The notes below the pieces were generated by a model, which was given only the letters and a program-made list of their open reading frames with translations, did no database searches and was not told where the DNA came from. A DNA stretch of 64,000 bases from Candidatus Margulisiibacteriota bacterium. Its GTDB lineage: Bacteria; Margulisbacteria; WOR-1; JAKLHX01; JBAZKV01. Position numbers and translations under genes: made by a program. Of this stretch, positions 7,512 to 15,737 are shown in pieces. Every line of letters starts with the position of its first letter. Position 1 is the stretch's first letter. The stretch spans positions 1 to 64,000 of the forward strand of contig JBAZKV010000005.1 in assembly GCA_041650635.1 (NCBI GenBank). Reading direction: 5' to 3'.

Positions 7512-7805
7512 TTGAACCTTCTTAGCCAAAAGTACGGTGCTTATCTTGAGGTCCTGGGCAATCCCGAAAGGCTTAGGATACTTGAACTGCTGCTTGGAAA
7601 GGAATTGTGCGTCCAGGAGATAAACAGCCACCTTTTTGCAAGCCAGGCGACCGTATCCTATCACTTGGCGCTGCTTAAGAGGGCCGGCTTTGTATCCTGC
7701 GTCAAGGCAGGAAAATTCATTTATTATACCGCGGACCTGAACAACATCAAGAAATACCTGAAAGACTTTGTAAGGGATTTTACCTGCGCACCCAGTTCAA
7801 GATGA
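7512..7805 (+). CDS. ArsR-family winged-helix transcriptional regulator
   Basis: 97 aa with a TTG start, chosen because a strong AAAGGAGG lies 5-6 nt upstream. The ArsR fold is clear: LGNPERLRILELLLG (helix 1-2), CVQEINSHLFASQATVSYHLALLKRAGFVSCVKAGKFIYYTAD (helix-turn-helix plus beta-hairpin wing). The usual metal-binding CVC motif is absent from the recognition helix region; a Cys occurs at the start of it (LCVQEI) and another in the C-terminal FTCAPSSR. The ligand is therefore unclear. The 3' end overlaps the convergent panB by 9 bp. Confidence 0.88.
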   Translation: MNLLSQKYGAYLEVLGNPERLRILELLLGKELCVQEINSHLFASQATVSYHLALLKRAGFVSCVKAGKFIYYTADLNNIKKYLKDFVRDFTCAPSSR

Positions 7806-8558
7806 GTTCTTAACATCGCTGACAAAATTGTTCACACAGGCTTTGAGCCTGGTGCCCAGATCATCATATTTTTTTGCGAACCCCGGGACCTTTCCAAAAG
7901 TCAGCCCAGTAATGTCATTTGTCACCAAAACCTGCCCGTCGCAGCCCTTACCTGATCCGATCCCTATAGTCGGTATGTTAAGGTTTTTTGAGATAGCAGA
8001 GGCCGTGTTCTCCTCCACCAATTCCAGGACAACAGCAAAAACTCCCGCCTGCTGCAGGAGCAGCGCTTCTTCGCCAAGTTTTTTTGCGCTTTCTGCGTCG
8101 CGGCCCGTTAGAGCGGGACGGCTGCAGCTCTGCGGAAGGTATCCCAAATGCCCCATAACATTGATGCCTAAAGCAGCCAGCTCTTTTATGGCTTCAAGCT
8201 CAAAAACCCCTTCGATCTTTACAGCATCCGCGCCCGCTTCGTTTATCAACCTTATCGAATCTTTTTTTATCCGTTGATTTCCAGAAGAAACCGAACCAAA
8301 AGGCAGGTCCGCTGTTATGAAAGACTTTTGGGCTCCGCGCCTGACCGCGGCCGTGTGCCTTATCATGTCCTCTATCGTCACCTGCCTTGTGTCAGGATAG
8401 CCAAGCACGACATTGCCCAGAGAATCACCCGTCAGGATGATGTCCAGGCCGGCTTCTTCCAGCACATGGGCCGTAAAAGCGTCGTAGGCGGTAAGGCAGG
8501 TGATCTTTTCACCGGCGCTTTTCTTTTGAAGAAGACCGGAAGCAGGAAAGCGGGGCAT
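7797..8558 (-). CDS. panB: 3-methyl-2-oxobutanoate hydroxymethyltransferase
   Basis: First committed step of pantothenate synthesis (adds a hydroxymethyl group from methylene-THF to alpha-ketoisovalerate). The start at 8558 (MPRFPASGLLQKKSAGEK) follows AAGGA; the frame is open to 8621 inside cdaA. 253 aa. Motifs: LTAYDAFTAHVLEEAGLDIILTGDSLGNVVLGYPDT (Mg-binding D), DLPFGS, INEAGADAVKIEG, NVMGHLGYLPQ, VELVEE equivalent LELVEENTA and TIGIGSGKGCDGQVLV. It sits 1 nt after the cdaA stop. No panC or panD is present in the window. Confidence 0.95.
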   Translation of the reverse strand: MPRFPASGLLQKKSAGEKITCLTAYDAFTAHVLEEAGLDIILTGDSLGNVVLGYPDTRQVTIEDMIRHTAAVRRGAQKSFITADLPFGSVSSGNQRIKKDSIRLINEAGADAVKIEGVFELEAIKELAALGINVMGHLGYLPQSCSRPALTGRDAESAKKLGEEALLLQQAGVFAVVLELVEENTASAISKNLNIPTIGIGSGKGCDGQVLVTNDITGLTFGKVPGFAKKYDDLGTRLKACVNNFVSDVKNSS

Positions 8559-8559
8559 T

Positions 8560-9360
8560 TTATTCCTTCTTTTTCCAGAAAGCGAATTTGGACCTGTGGG
8601 AATCGGTTTTGTAAAGGTCAAAGAGCCTTTCTTCCAGCAGTTCCTTGCTGAGGAACCTCTGTAGATAGCCGTTCTCCGCTACGGAGATAGTCCCCGTCCT
8701 TTCGGAGACAACGATGACAAGAGAATCGGACTGTTCGCTCATTCCCACCGCAGCCCGATGACGGGTACCCAGACGCCTGTCTATGAGCCTGCTTTCCGAA
8801 AGCGGAAGAAGACAGCCCGCCGCCGCGATCCTGTCGCCCTGGATAATGATGGCGCCGTCGTGCAGCGGTGTCTGCGGAGTAAGAATGGTTATCAGCAGTT
8901 CTTCGCTGACCGGGGCATCTATTTTTATTCCGGACTCCAAAAATTCGTTAAGTCCTGTGTTCCTTTCAAGGACAATGAGCGCCCCTATCTTTTCCTGCGC
9001 GCATTTTTCTACGGCATCGATAAGCTGGCGCACCACGGCGCTGCCCTTGGTGCCTAGCGAGATACCGAACTTGGAAAGGAACCGTCCTCTGCCTATTCTC
9101 TCGAGCGCCCTGCGCAGTTCCGGCTGGAACACTATTATTATTACGATCAGAATGATGGTGACAAATCTTTCCATAAGCCAGTTGAGCGTGCGCAGCCCCA
9201 GCTGCTGGGCAAGGAAATAGACCGCAAAGATTATCAGAAGCCCGCGAAGAAGCTGCATCCCGGCCGTTCCTTTTAGCCAAACAAAGATCTGGTACAGAAT
9301 GACCGACACGATGATGATATCGATGAGGTCTATCAGCGAGATCCCGAATGGTATTGTCAC
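8560..9360 (-). CDS. cdaA: Diadenylate cyclase CdaA (membrane DAC)
   Basis: Makes cyclic di-AMP from two ATP. 266 aa. Three membrane segments (about 8-28, 38-55, 62-79) are followed by a DisA_N catalytic domain with the DGA motif at 168-170 (PLHDGAIII) and RHR at 200-202 (GTRHRAAVG), both intact. This matches the CdaA subclass of Firmicutes and related phyla. No cdaR (YbbR) gene follows, which is the usual partner; instead it lies between lysA (4-bp overlap) and panB in a run of biosynthetic genes. c-di-AMP normally controls potassium and osmolyte balance and cell-wall homeostasis. Confidence 0.95.
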   Translation of the reverse strand: MTIPFGISLIDLIDIIIVSVILYQIFVWLKGTAGMQLLRGLLIIFAVYFLAQQLGLRTLNWLMERFVTIILIVIIIVFQPELRRALERIGRGRFLSKFGISLGTKGSAVVRQLIDAVEKCAQEKIGALIVLERNTGLNEFLESGIKIDAPVSEELLITILTPQTPLHDGAIIIQGDRIAAAGCLLPLSESRLIDRRLGTRHRAAVGMSEQSDSLVIVVSERTGTISVAENGYLQRFLSKELLEERLFDLYKTDSHRSKFAFWKKKE

Positions 9361-10646
9361 AGGTCGTTCCTCACAAGATCCTCGTTTGACTCTCTCCTTA
9401 CGATAAGCCTGGGACGTCCGTCTTTAACTCCGATAACCGCCGGGCGTATCAGCCTGTTATAGTTGCTGGCCATGGAATAATTGTAGGCCCCCGTGCAAAG
9501 AACAGCAATGATGTCGCCTCTTTCTATCCTGGGCAGTTTAATGTCTTTTATCAGAATATCACCGGACTCGCAGGCCTTTCCCGCAATGGTGTATTTTTCC
9601 TGCGGCTTCTGCCCGGCTTTGTTTGCGACAAGCGCTTCATATTTTGCTTGATACAGTATCGGTCTGGGATTATCAGCCATGCCTCCGTCCACCAGAACAT
9701 ACTTCCTTATTCCCGGGATCTCTTTGACCGCTCCCGCTTCATAAAGCGTTACTCCCGCCTCGGCTATTATGGACCTTCCCGGCTCCAGGATCAGATGCGG
9801 TTCTTTTAGTTTATGTCTGCGGCAGTTGTCTTTTATCCTGGCCGCCATGCACTCAACAAAATCCTCGATGGACGGGTCCTCGTCCTGGGAAGTGTACCTT
9901 ATCCCGATACCGCCTCCAAGGTCAAGGCCGGCGCAGTCAAGTCCCAGTGACTTTTTGATCTGAGACGCCAGTTCTGCAAGGACATCTATCTCGGCGCAGA
10001 AGGATTGTTTTTCAAAGATCTGGGAACCGATGTGGGAATGAAGCCCTGCAAACTCAAGGCCTTTGAGGCTTTTTAGCAAAGTTACGGCTTTGAGGGCTTC
10101 TTCCTTTGGTATGCCGAACTTTGAATCCGTCATTCCCGTCCTTATAAAATCATGCGTATGGGCCTCCACTCCGGGATTTATCCTCAGCATCACTCTAACT
10201 TCTTTTCCCTGTCTTGCGGCCTCCTGGCTTATCATCCCGATCTCGTCAGTATTGTCCGCGATAAAAGTCCCGACCCCGGACTTTATGCCAAAGGCTATTT
10301 CGGAAACAGATTTGTTGTTGCCGTGAAAGAACAGTTTTTCCATGTCGCAGGAGGCCTTAAGAGCGGTGTAGAGCTCTCCCGATGTGGAAACATCGATCCC
10401 AAGGCCCTGCTCGTGGACCAGCTTCAGTATCCCTGACACGCAAAAGGCTTTACTGGCAAAAATGGCCAGTGAATCAGGATAATGCTTTTTTAAAGCGTCG
10501 GTGTAGAGGCGGCACTTTTTTGCCACGGTCAATTCGTCGATCACATAAAGAGGCGTCCCGAACTCAGCGGCAAGCTCTGCCGCATCGCAGCCTCCGATCT
10601 CAAGCGTTCCGTTGTCCTTTATTTTTGCCGACAAGGGGAGGTTCAT
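9357..10646 (-). CDS. lysA: Diaminopimelate decarboxylase
   Basis: 429 aa, PLP-dependent, last step of lysine synthesis. The Lys that binds PLP is in IFASKAFC (near residue 65). Further motifs are GIDVSTSGELYTA, FHGNNKS, HSHIGSQIF, LDLGGGIGIRY, EPGRSIIAEAG and the dimer-supplied CESGDIL and GAYNYSMASNYN. Upstream it shares one base with cimA, and downstream it overlaps cdaA by 4 bp, so the cimA-lysA-cdaA-panB set is a tight operon. Confidence 0.96.
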   Translation of the reverse strand: MNLPLSAKIKDNGTLEIGGCDAAELAAEFGTPLYVIDELTVAKKCRLYTDALKKHYPDSLAIFASKAFCVSGILKLVHEQGLGIDVSTSGELYTALKASCDMEKLFFHGNNKSVSEIAFGIKSGVGTFIADNTDEIGMISQEAARQGKEVRVMLRINPGVEAHTHDFIRTGMTDSKFGIPKEEALKAVTLLKSLKGLEFAGLHSHIGSQIFEKQSFCAEIDVLAELASQIKKSLGLDCAGLDLGGGIGIRYTSQDEDPSIEDFVECMAARIKDNCRRHKLKEPHLILEPGRSIIAEAGVTLYEAGAVKEIPGIRKYVLVDGGMADNPRPILYQAKYEALVANKAGQKPQEKYTIAGKACESGDILIKDIKLPRIERGDIIAVLCTGAYNYSMASNYNRLIRPAVIGVKDGRPRLIVRRESNEDLVRNDL

Positions 10647-12208
10647 TAAATGCCCTCTTTCATGAGGCGATATTCGATACTGTCTATCAGTGCCAGCCAG
10701 CTGGCCTCGATCACATTTGAGGATACCCCGACCGTGCCCCAGGAGCTTTTATCGTCGGAAGACTCTATCAGGACCCTGACCTTTGCCGCAGTGCCGTCGG
10801 AGCTGTCAAGGACCCTGACCTTGTAATCGGTAAGTTTCATTCTTTTGACGGCAGGGAACCTGTCCATCAAAGTGCCGCGCACTGCCTCATCAAGGGCATT
10901 GACGGGGCCGTTGCCCTGCCCTTTTGCCCTTATCTTTTTCCTTCCTATCTTTATCTCGACCCTTGCCTCAACGCACATTTTTCTGTTCTTTTCTTTGACC
11001 GAGCGAACATCGAATTTATGCCATTCAAAAGGAAGTTTGAAAAGACCAAGCTCTTTTTTTAAGAGCACCTCAAAAGAGGCTTCCCCTTCTTCGAACTGAT
11101 AGCCTCCGTGCTCCATCTGCTTAAGTTTTGCAAGCAGGTCCTTGACATGGGGAGAATCCTTTTTAAGGTCTACTCCAAAATCCCTGGCCTTGAACATCAG
11201 GTTGCTGACACCTGACAATTCCGAGATGGTGGCCCTGCGGCCGTTGCCCACCAGCTCCGGCTTTATATGCTCATAGGTCTCTGGATGCTTGAGCACCGCG
11301 CTTACATGAATGCCGCCTTTGTGGGCAAAAGCTGACCTGCCCACAAAAGGCTGGTGAGGCGGCAAAGGCAGGTTAGCTATCTCGCTTATATGTCTTGCCA
11401 CTTCTGTAAGTCTTGCAAGGTTGGCGTCCGATATGCAGTCGTCCTTTATCTTCAGTTTTATTATCGGGATGATGGAGCACAGATTGGCATTGCCGCATCT
11501 TTCCCCGTAACCGTTCATGGTGCCCTGCACATAGGCGCAGCCGCAGTGAACGGCCATTCCAGAGACCGAAACCGCGCATTCCGAATCATTATGAGCATGG
11601 ATGCCAAGCGGCTTTGTCACATGTTTTTTCACCTCATTGATGATCCTTTGAGCCTCAAAGGCCAGAGTTCCTCCGTTGGTATCGCAAAGACAAAGGACAT
11701 CGGCCCCTGCCTTTTCAGCCTCAAGCAGCGTCTTAAGGGCATATTCGGGATCGGCCTTATAACCGTCAAAAAAATGTTCGGCGTCATAGAACACCTCTTT
11801 GCCTTTGCCCTTGAGGTAGGCCACCGTATCGTATATCATAGAAAGGTTTTCTTCCAGCGTGGTCTTTAGAGCGTCCACCACATGAAAATCCCAGCTTTTG
11901 CCGAAGATGGAAACGGCCTTAGTTCCGGCGTTTATAAGAGTCTCGATGTTCTTGTCCGCCTCAACTGAAACGCCCGGCCGCCTTGTGCTGCTAAAAGCAA
12001 CTATAGTGGAATTCTTTAGAGGGACTTCTTTTATCCTTTCGAAATAGGCGATGTCTTTTGGATTTGAACCGGGCCAGCCCCCCTCAATAAAGTGTATGCC
12101 CAGAGAATCCAGAAGCTTTGTTATCTTTATTTTATCCTCGACCGAAAAAGAGATCCCCTCGGTCTGGGCGCCGTCGCGCAAAGTGGTGTCGAACAATTTG
12201 ACAGCCAT
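10646..12208 (-). CDS. cimA: (R)-citramalate synthase
   Basis: 520 aa. Condenses pyruvate with acetyl-CoA to citramalate for the threonine-independent isoleucine route. The N-terminal TIM barrel begins LFDTTLRDGAQTEGISFSVEDK, the CimA/LeuA signature in its CimA form (GAQTEG rather than GEQAPG). HAHNDSECAVSV, NGYGERCGNANL and FVGRSAFAHKGGIHVSAV follow; the C-terminal ~150 residues form the LeuA allosteric dimer domain. Citramalate and LeuA-type enzymes are both present here (leuA at 18 kb). It leads an operon with lysA, cdaA and panB, from a leaderless-type promoter. Confidence 0.93.
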   Translation of the reverse strand: MAVKLFDTTLRDGAQTEGISFSVEDKIKITKLLDSLGIHFIEGGWPGSNPKDIAYFERIKEVPLKNSTIVAFSSTRRPGVSVEADKNIETLINAGTKAVSIFGKSWDFHVVDALKTTLEENLSMIYDTVAYLKGKGKEVFYDAEHFFDGYKADPEYALKTLLEAEKAGADVLCLCDTNGGTLAFEAQRIINEVKKHVTKPLGIHAHNDSECAVSVSGMAVHCGCAYVQGTMNGYGERCGNANLCSIIPIIKLKIKDDCISDANLARLTEVARHISEIANLPLPPHQPFVGRSAFAHKGGIHVSAVLKHPETYEHIKPELVGNGRRATISELSGVSNLMFKARDFGVDLKKDSPHVKDLLAKLKQMEHGGYQFEEGEASFEVLLKKELGLFKLPFEWHKFDVRSVKEKNRKMCVEARVEIKIGRKKIRAKGQGNGPVNALDEAVRGTLMDRFPAVKRMKLTDYKVRVLDSSDGTAAKVRVLIESSDDKSSWGTVGVSSNVIEASWLALIDSIEYRLMKEGI

Positions 12209-12217
12209 TATAGGGAA

Positions 12218-12226
12218 ATTATAGCA
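12218..12226 (-). promoter_or_regulatory. Extended -10 promoter of cimA
   Basis: TGCTATAAT on the minus strand (hexamer 12218-12223) stands 9 nt before the cimA ATG, leaving a predicted leader of 0-3 nt and no room for a ribosome binding site. Confidence 0.65.
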
Positions 12227-12239
12227 CGGTGAAAGCGCC

Positions 12240-12512
12240 TCAGCGCTCGATCTCTACAATCAGGCCCTTTTTCCAGCATTCTATTCCGAGCACCTCAACG
12301 AACCGCGGGGTATGAAGCCTGACAGTCCTTGTTCTTCTGCTCTTTATGGAGGCCTTTGCTCCCTGCATTCTTTTTAAAGAACGCTGCACCAATAGCTTGA
12401 CCACAGGGTGAGCGGCCGCGACCTTAAGCAGCATTCTCTCGTAAGAGATAGTGCCCACCAGTCTGCCTCTTTTTCGCGAGCGCGCTTCAAGAGCATATAT
12501 GCGTAGTCTCAT
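12240..12512 (-). CDS. Small highly basic protein, unknown
   Basis: 90 aa from the ATG at 12512 (a TTG two codons earlier is the alternative). Rich in Arg and Lys, with KSRRTRTVRLHTPRFVEVLG and RSLKRMQGAKASIKSRR, and no Cys cluster or membrane segment. Codon use is like the neighbours (GC-rich third positions, AGG/AGA Arg codons), which favours a real gene, but there is no ribosome binding site and I recognise no family. It could be a nucleic-acid-binding protein. It ends 14 bp before the cimA -10 box. Confidence 0.5.
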   Translation of the reverse strand: MRLRIYALEARSRKRGRLVGTISYERMLLKVAAAHPVVKLLVQRSLKRMQGAKASIKSRRTRTVRLHTPRFVEVLGIECWKKGLIVEIER

Positions 12513-12571
12513 GATCAAAAGACAGAGTCTTAAGAGACCCTGCCCCCCTCTATTTATACATCGTCAAATTC

Positions 12572-12603
12572 AGGTAGAAATTTCTGCCTATTAGTGCTAT
12601 ATT
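12572..12603 (+). promoter_or_regulatory. Palindrome and extended -10 of the uracil-DNA glycosylase gene
   Basis: TGCTATATT (12595-12603) lies 8 nt before the ATG at 12612, again with no Shine-Dalgarno. Upstream, AGGTAGAAATTTCTGCCT (12572-12589) is an 18-bp palindrome with one G-T pair that covers the expected -35 position, so it is a candidate operator. Confidence 0.5.
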
Positions 12604-12611
12604 TTTTACAA

Positions 12612-13217
12612 ATGGACCTTGCCGCCTACCAAAAGATAAGAGAAGAATGTCTTTCCTGCAAAAAGTGCGCGCTTTCTAAAAAACGCAAAAAAGTGGTATT
12701 TTCCTCAGGCCCGGTTCCGTGCGACCTTATGCTGATAGGCGAAGGTCCGGGAGCCGATGAGGACGAGCAGGGAATCCCTTTTGTCGGAAGAGCCGGCCAG
12801 CTGCTGACAAAGATCTTTGAGTCCGTGGGCATTAACAGGAACAATGAAGTCTATATCACAAATATCGTAAAATGCAGGCCTCCCGAGAACAGGGCTCCCT
12901 TAAGAGAAGAAACAGACGCCTGCTATCCCTATCTTGAGGCTCAGATAAAATATGTGAACCCCAAGATACTGATCCTGACGGGCTCTCCGGCCTGCAAGGT
13001 CGTGCTTAAGAACGATGCTCCCATGTCAAGGATAAGAGGCAACTGGACAAAACTGGAAGGAACTGATATTTCTGTGATGCCGATATTTCACCCGTCATAC
13101 CTGCTTAGGAACCCGTCAAAAGAAAAAGGCTCTCCCAAATGGCTGACCTGGCAGGATATGATAGAGGTAAAGAACGCGCTGGACTGCGTCAGAAAGGTAA
13201 AGTCCCTTGCACAATGA
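12612..13217 (+). CDS. Family 4 uracil-DNA glycosylase (Fe-S)
   Basis: Removes uracil from DNA in base excision repair. 201 aa from the ATG at 12612; the frame is open 18 nt further upstream. Fe-S ligands CLSCKKC at the N-terminus and later Cys (NIVKCRPPENR, GSPACKV) fit the type 4 (thermostable-type) subfamily. The water-activating motif is GEGPGADEDEQGIPFVGRAG and the second is IFHPSYLLRNP. Family 4 enzymes are often annotated as phage SPO1 DNA-polymerase-related. It heads a plus-strand series, probably on a leaderless message. Confidence 0.92.
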   Translation: MDLAAYQKIREECLSCKKCALSKKRKKVVFSSGPVPCDLMLIGEGPGADEDEQGIPFVGRAGQLLTKIFESVGINRNNEVYITNIVKCRPPENRAPLREETDACYPYLEAQIKYVNPKILILTGSPACKVVLKNDAPMSRIRGNWTKLEGTDISVMPIFHPSYLLRNPSKEKGSPKWLTWQDMIEVKNALDCVRKVKSLAQ

Positions 13218-13230
13218 ACATCAATATGAA

Positions 13231-13255
13231 GGAGCCGACGCTTCAGCGTCGGGAC
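13231..13255 (+). repeat. Dispersed 25-bp palindrome (GACGCT family), intergenic copy
   Basis: GGAGCCGACGCT and AGCGTCGGGAC flank a 2-nt centre. The same palindrome in the opposite orientation occurs at 33713-33737 and, interrupted, inside fhs at 34740-34807. It sits 10 bp before the amidase start. Confidence 0.75.
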
Positions 13256-13265
13256 AAAATTGAAA

Positions 13266-14051
13266 ATGAAAAAACGGGTGATCTCTCTCCTTCAAATGGA
13301 CATAAAGACTGCTGATCCGTCTCACAACCTGGACCGGGCCGCGAAACTGTTCGAGAAAGCCGCCCAGAGAAGGTCCGAGTTCATTTGCCTTCCCGAAATG
13401 TGGTCCACCGGTTTTGCCTATGACGACCTCCCTGCCATATCAAAAACCTGGCATAAAGAAACTATTGGTTTTCTCACCGGCTGGGCAAAGAGAAGTGGCG
13501 CGTGGGTATTTGGGGGCTCCATCCCCGAAAACGACGGGGGAAAGGTTTACAATACATCTTTTGTATTTGACCCGTCAGGAAAACAGATCGGAGCTTACCG
13601 CAAGATACACATCTTTTCCCCCACGGGAGAGCATGAACACTTTGACCACGGCAGGAAAATGCCTGTTTTTGAGGCGGGAGGAGCAATAACGGCCTCCGAA
13701 ATATGCTATGACATCAGATTCCCGGAACTTTCAAGAAAATACTGGGAAAAAGGGGCAAAACTGGTCTTTGTCCCGGCGCAGTTCCCGTCCAAAAGAGTTG
13801 ACCACTGGCTTACCCTGCTAAAAGCGCGGGCCATAGAGAACCATTGTTTTATGGCGGGCTGCAACAGGATCGGAAGAGACAGGATATACGAATACCCTGG
13901 AGAATCGGTTATCTATGACCCTTTCGGCAAGATCATAGAAAAAGCCTCCCACAGGGAAGAAGTGCTAACCGCGCAGATTGACCTGTCGACAGTGGACGAG
14001 GCCAATAAAAGGATACCGATAGAAAAAGACAGAAGGCCGGAAGTTTATTGA
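13266..14051 (+). CDS. Nitrilase-superfamily carbon-nitrogen hydrolase (omega-amidase-like)
   Basis: About 261 aa, start at the ATG 13266 (a TTG two codons earlier is also in frame). The catalytic triad is visible: Glu in CLPEMWSTGF, Lys in AYRKIHIF and Cys in SEICYDIRFPEL, with the second Glu region EHEHFDHG. The pattern resembles YafV/Nit2-type omega-amidases that hydrolyse alpha-ketoglutaramate or alpha-ketosuccinamate; the exact substrate cannot be told from sequence. The gene ends 1 nt before the next start (TGAGATG), so it is co-transcribed with the DUF362 protein. Confidence 0.85.
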   Translation: MKKRVISLLQMDIKTADPSHNLDRAAKLFEKAAQRRSEFICLPEMWSTGFAYDDLPAISKTWHKETIGFLTGWAKRSGAWVFGGSIPENDGGKVYNTSFVFDPSGKQIGAYRKIHIFSPTGEHEHFDHGRKMPVFEAGGAITASEICYDIRFPELSRKYWEKGAKLVFVPAQFPSKRVDHWLTLLKARAIENHCFMAGCNRIGRDRIYEYPGESVIYDPFGKIIEKASHREEVLTAQIDLSTVDEANKRIPIEKDRRPEVY

Positions 14052-14052
14052 G

Positions 14053-15093
14053 ATGCCATCCAAAGTCCATTTTATTGCCGCAGACAAGATAAACAGCAGC
14101 AGCCTGCAGCGGCTATTTGAGGCGGCTGGCTTTGACGAACTGGTAAAGCCGGACGAGCTTGTGGCGGTAAAGGTCCATTTTGGAGAGACTGGGAACAAGG
14201 CCTATGTAAAGCCCGGCAATATCTCCCCTATTGTCGAAAAGATAGCCTCGCTTAAAGGAAAACCTTTCTTGACCGATGCCAATACGCTTTACAAAGGCAC
14301 CCGGGGGAATTCTGTGGACCACCTTGCCACCGCTAAGGCGCACGGCTTTGATTTTGCCCCGGTCATTATAGCGGACGGATTAACGGGAAAAAGTTTTATC
14401 GAGGTAGAGGTCGGCCTTAAACATTTTAAAAAAGTCAAGATCGCCTCAGAAGTTCTCCATGCTGGAACAATGGTGGTCCTGTCACATTTTAAAGGACACG
14501 AATTGACAGGGTTCGGCGGGGCCATTAAGAATGTGGGGATGGGGCTGGGTTCGCGCTCCGGAAAACAGCAGATGCACGCCGATGTTCATCCCGCAGTTGA
14601 CAGCGAAAAATGCACCGGCTGCGAGCTCTGCACAAAATGGTGCCCTGTTAATGCTATCAAAATGGCCGACGGAAAGGCCATTATAGACGGCAGCAGGTGC
14701 ATAGGCTGTGCCGAATGCATAGTTACCTGTAATTTCTCCGCTATCTCCATGGAATGGAACGGGTCATCCAGGTCGGTACAGGAAAAAATGGCGGAGTATT
14801 TTGCCGGAGCGGTCAAAGGCAAAAAATGCGCTTACATGAACTTCATCATCGATGTGTCGCCCAATTGCGACTGCTGGAACTTTAACGGAGCCCCCATCGT
14901 TGAAGATATCGGCGTTCTGGCTTCATTTGATCCTGTTGCAATAGACCAGGCAAGCATCGATCTTGTCAATAATAAAGCCGGGACCGACATTATCAAAAAG
15001 ACCTGGCCGGAGATAGAGCACACCGTTCAACTTGATTATGCGCAGCAGATAGGCCTGGGAAGCAGGAAATATGAATTATGTCAGATCTCCTAA
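14053..15093 (+). CDS. DUF362 protein with two 4Fe-4S ferredoxin motifs
   Basis: 346 aa. Residues ~1-180 are a DUF362 domain (VKVHFGETGNKAYV, LTDANTLYKGTRGNSVDH, VVLSHFKGHELTGFGGAIKNVGMGLGS). It is followed by two CxxCxxCxxxCP-type clusters (KCTGCELCTKWCPVNAI and RCIGCAECIVTCNFSAI) and a C-terminal region ending in a DWN-like CDCWNF segment. Such proteins are common in anaerobes and are presumed to be soluble redox proteins; the substrate is unknown. The C-terminus overlaps the exonuclease start by 16 bp. Confidence 0.88.
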   Translation: MPSKVHFIAADKINSSSLQRLFEAAGFDELVKPDELVAVKVHFGETGNKAYVKPGNISPIVEKIASLKGKPFLTDANTLYKGTRGNSVDHLATAKAHGFDFAPVIIADGLTGKSFIEVEVGLKHFKKVKIASEVLHAGTMVVLSHFKGHELTGFGGAIKNVGMGLGSRSGKQQMHADVHPAVDSEKCTGCELCTKWCPVNAIKMADGKAIIDGSRCIGCAECIVTCNFSAISMEWNGSSRSVQEKMAEYFAGAVKGKKCAYMNFIIDVSPNCDCWNFNGAPIVEDIGVLASFDPVAIDQASIDLVNNKAGTDIIKKTWPEIEHTVQLDYAQQIGLGSRKYELCQIS

Positions 15094-15722
15094 AGGACGG
15101 GGAGTTCCTAAAACTGGAAAAGGATTTTCCTTTTCTATCCCGCCTGCGCAGGCAGAAAGAGATCGATAAGATACCTTATGTGATAGTCGACATAGAAACG
15201 ACCGGGCTTGAGCCAAAGACATCCGAGATAATAGAGATAGGAGCCATCAAGACAGAAGGCAAAACGGCCAAGGATGTATGGCAGACGCTCATAAGCTGTC
15301 CGCAGGACCTTCCTCCCAGCATAATTCAAATAACCGGGATCTACGATGAAATGCTCAAGGGAAAGCCGTCTGTTGAGCAGGCGCTCGAAGATTTTCTTGC
15401 TTTTTCCGGAGGCCATGTGCTGGTTGCCCACAACAGTGATTTCGATATTCCATTTCTGAGCCACCACATCGACAAACATTTGAAAAAGAAACTGGAGAAC
15501 CGTATCGTCTGCACGCTTAAACTGGCAAGAAAACTCATCCCCGGACTCAAGAACTATAAACTTGGGACCATCGCCGCACATCTGGGGATCACGGCGCCAT
15601 CCGCCCACAGGGCAATGGGGGACTGCGAGGTGACCTACGGGCTGTGGATGCATTTGATGGACTTGCTTGCCGCAAAGGACCTTCGAGCGCTCGACAAGGT
15701 TGAAGAGCTGATGAAGTTCTGA
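15078..15722 (+). CDS. DnaQ/PolC-type 3'-5' exonuclease
   Basis: 214 aa. Exo I motif YVIVDIETTGLEPKTSEIIEIGAIK with the catalytic D and E, Exo II LVAHNSDFDIPFL, Exo III HRAMGDCEVTYGL with the H and D of the DEDDh class. It could be a proofreading epsilon-like subunit or a stand-alone nuclease. About 30 residues precede the exonuclease core, including an RLRRQ stretch coded by the perfect 12-bp palindrome GCCTGCGCAGGC (15142-15153). It overlaps the DUF362 gene and is 15 bp from pta. Confidence 0.9.
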   Translation: MSDLLKDGEFLKLEKDFPFLSRLRRQKEIDKIPYVIVDIETTGLEPKTSEIIEIGAIKTEGKTAKDVWQTLISCPQDLPPSIIQITGIYDEMLKGKPSVEQALEDFLAFSGGHVLVAHNSDFDIPFLSHHIDKHLKKKLENRIVCTLKLARKLIPGLKNYKLGTIAAHLGITAPSAHRAMGDCEVTYGLWMHLMDLLAAKDLRALDKVEELMKF

Positions 15723-15737
15723 TATATTGAGTTTGTC

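Noticed and set aside
15142..15153. GCCTGCGCAGGC in the exonuclease gene as another mobile palindrome insertion
   Set aside because: Only 12 bp and no extra residues relative to a known family boundary; a coincidental palindrome is as likely.
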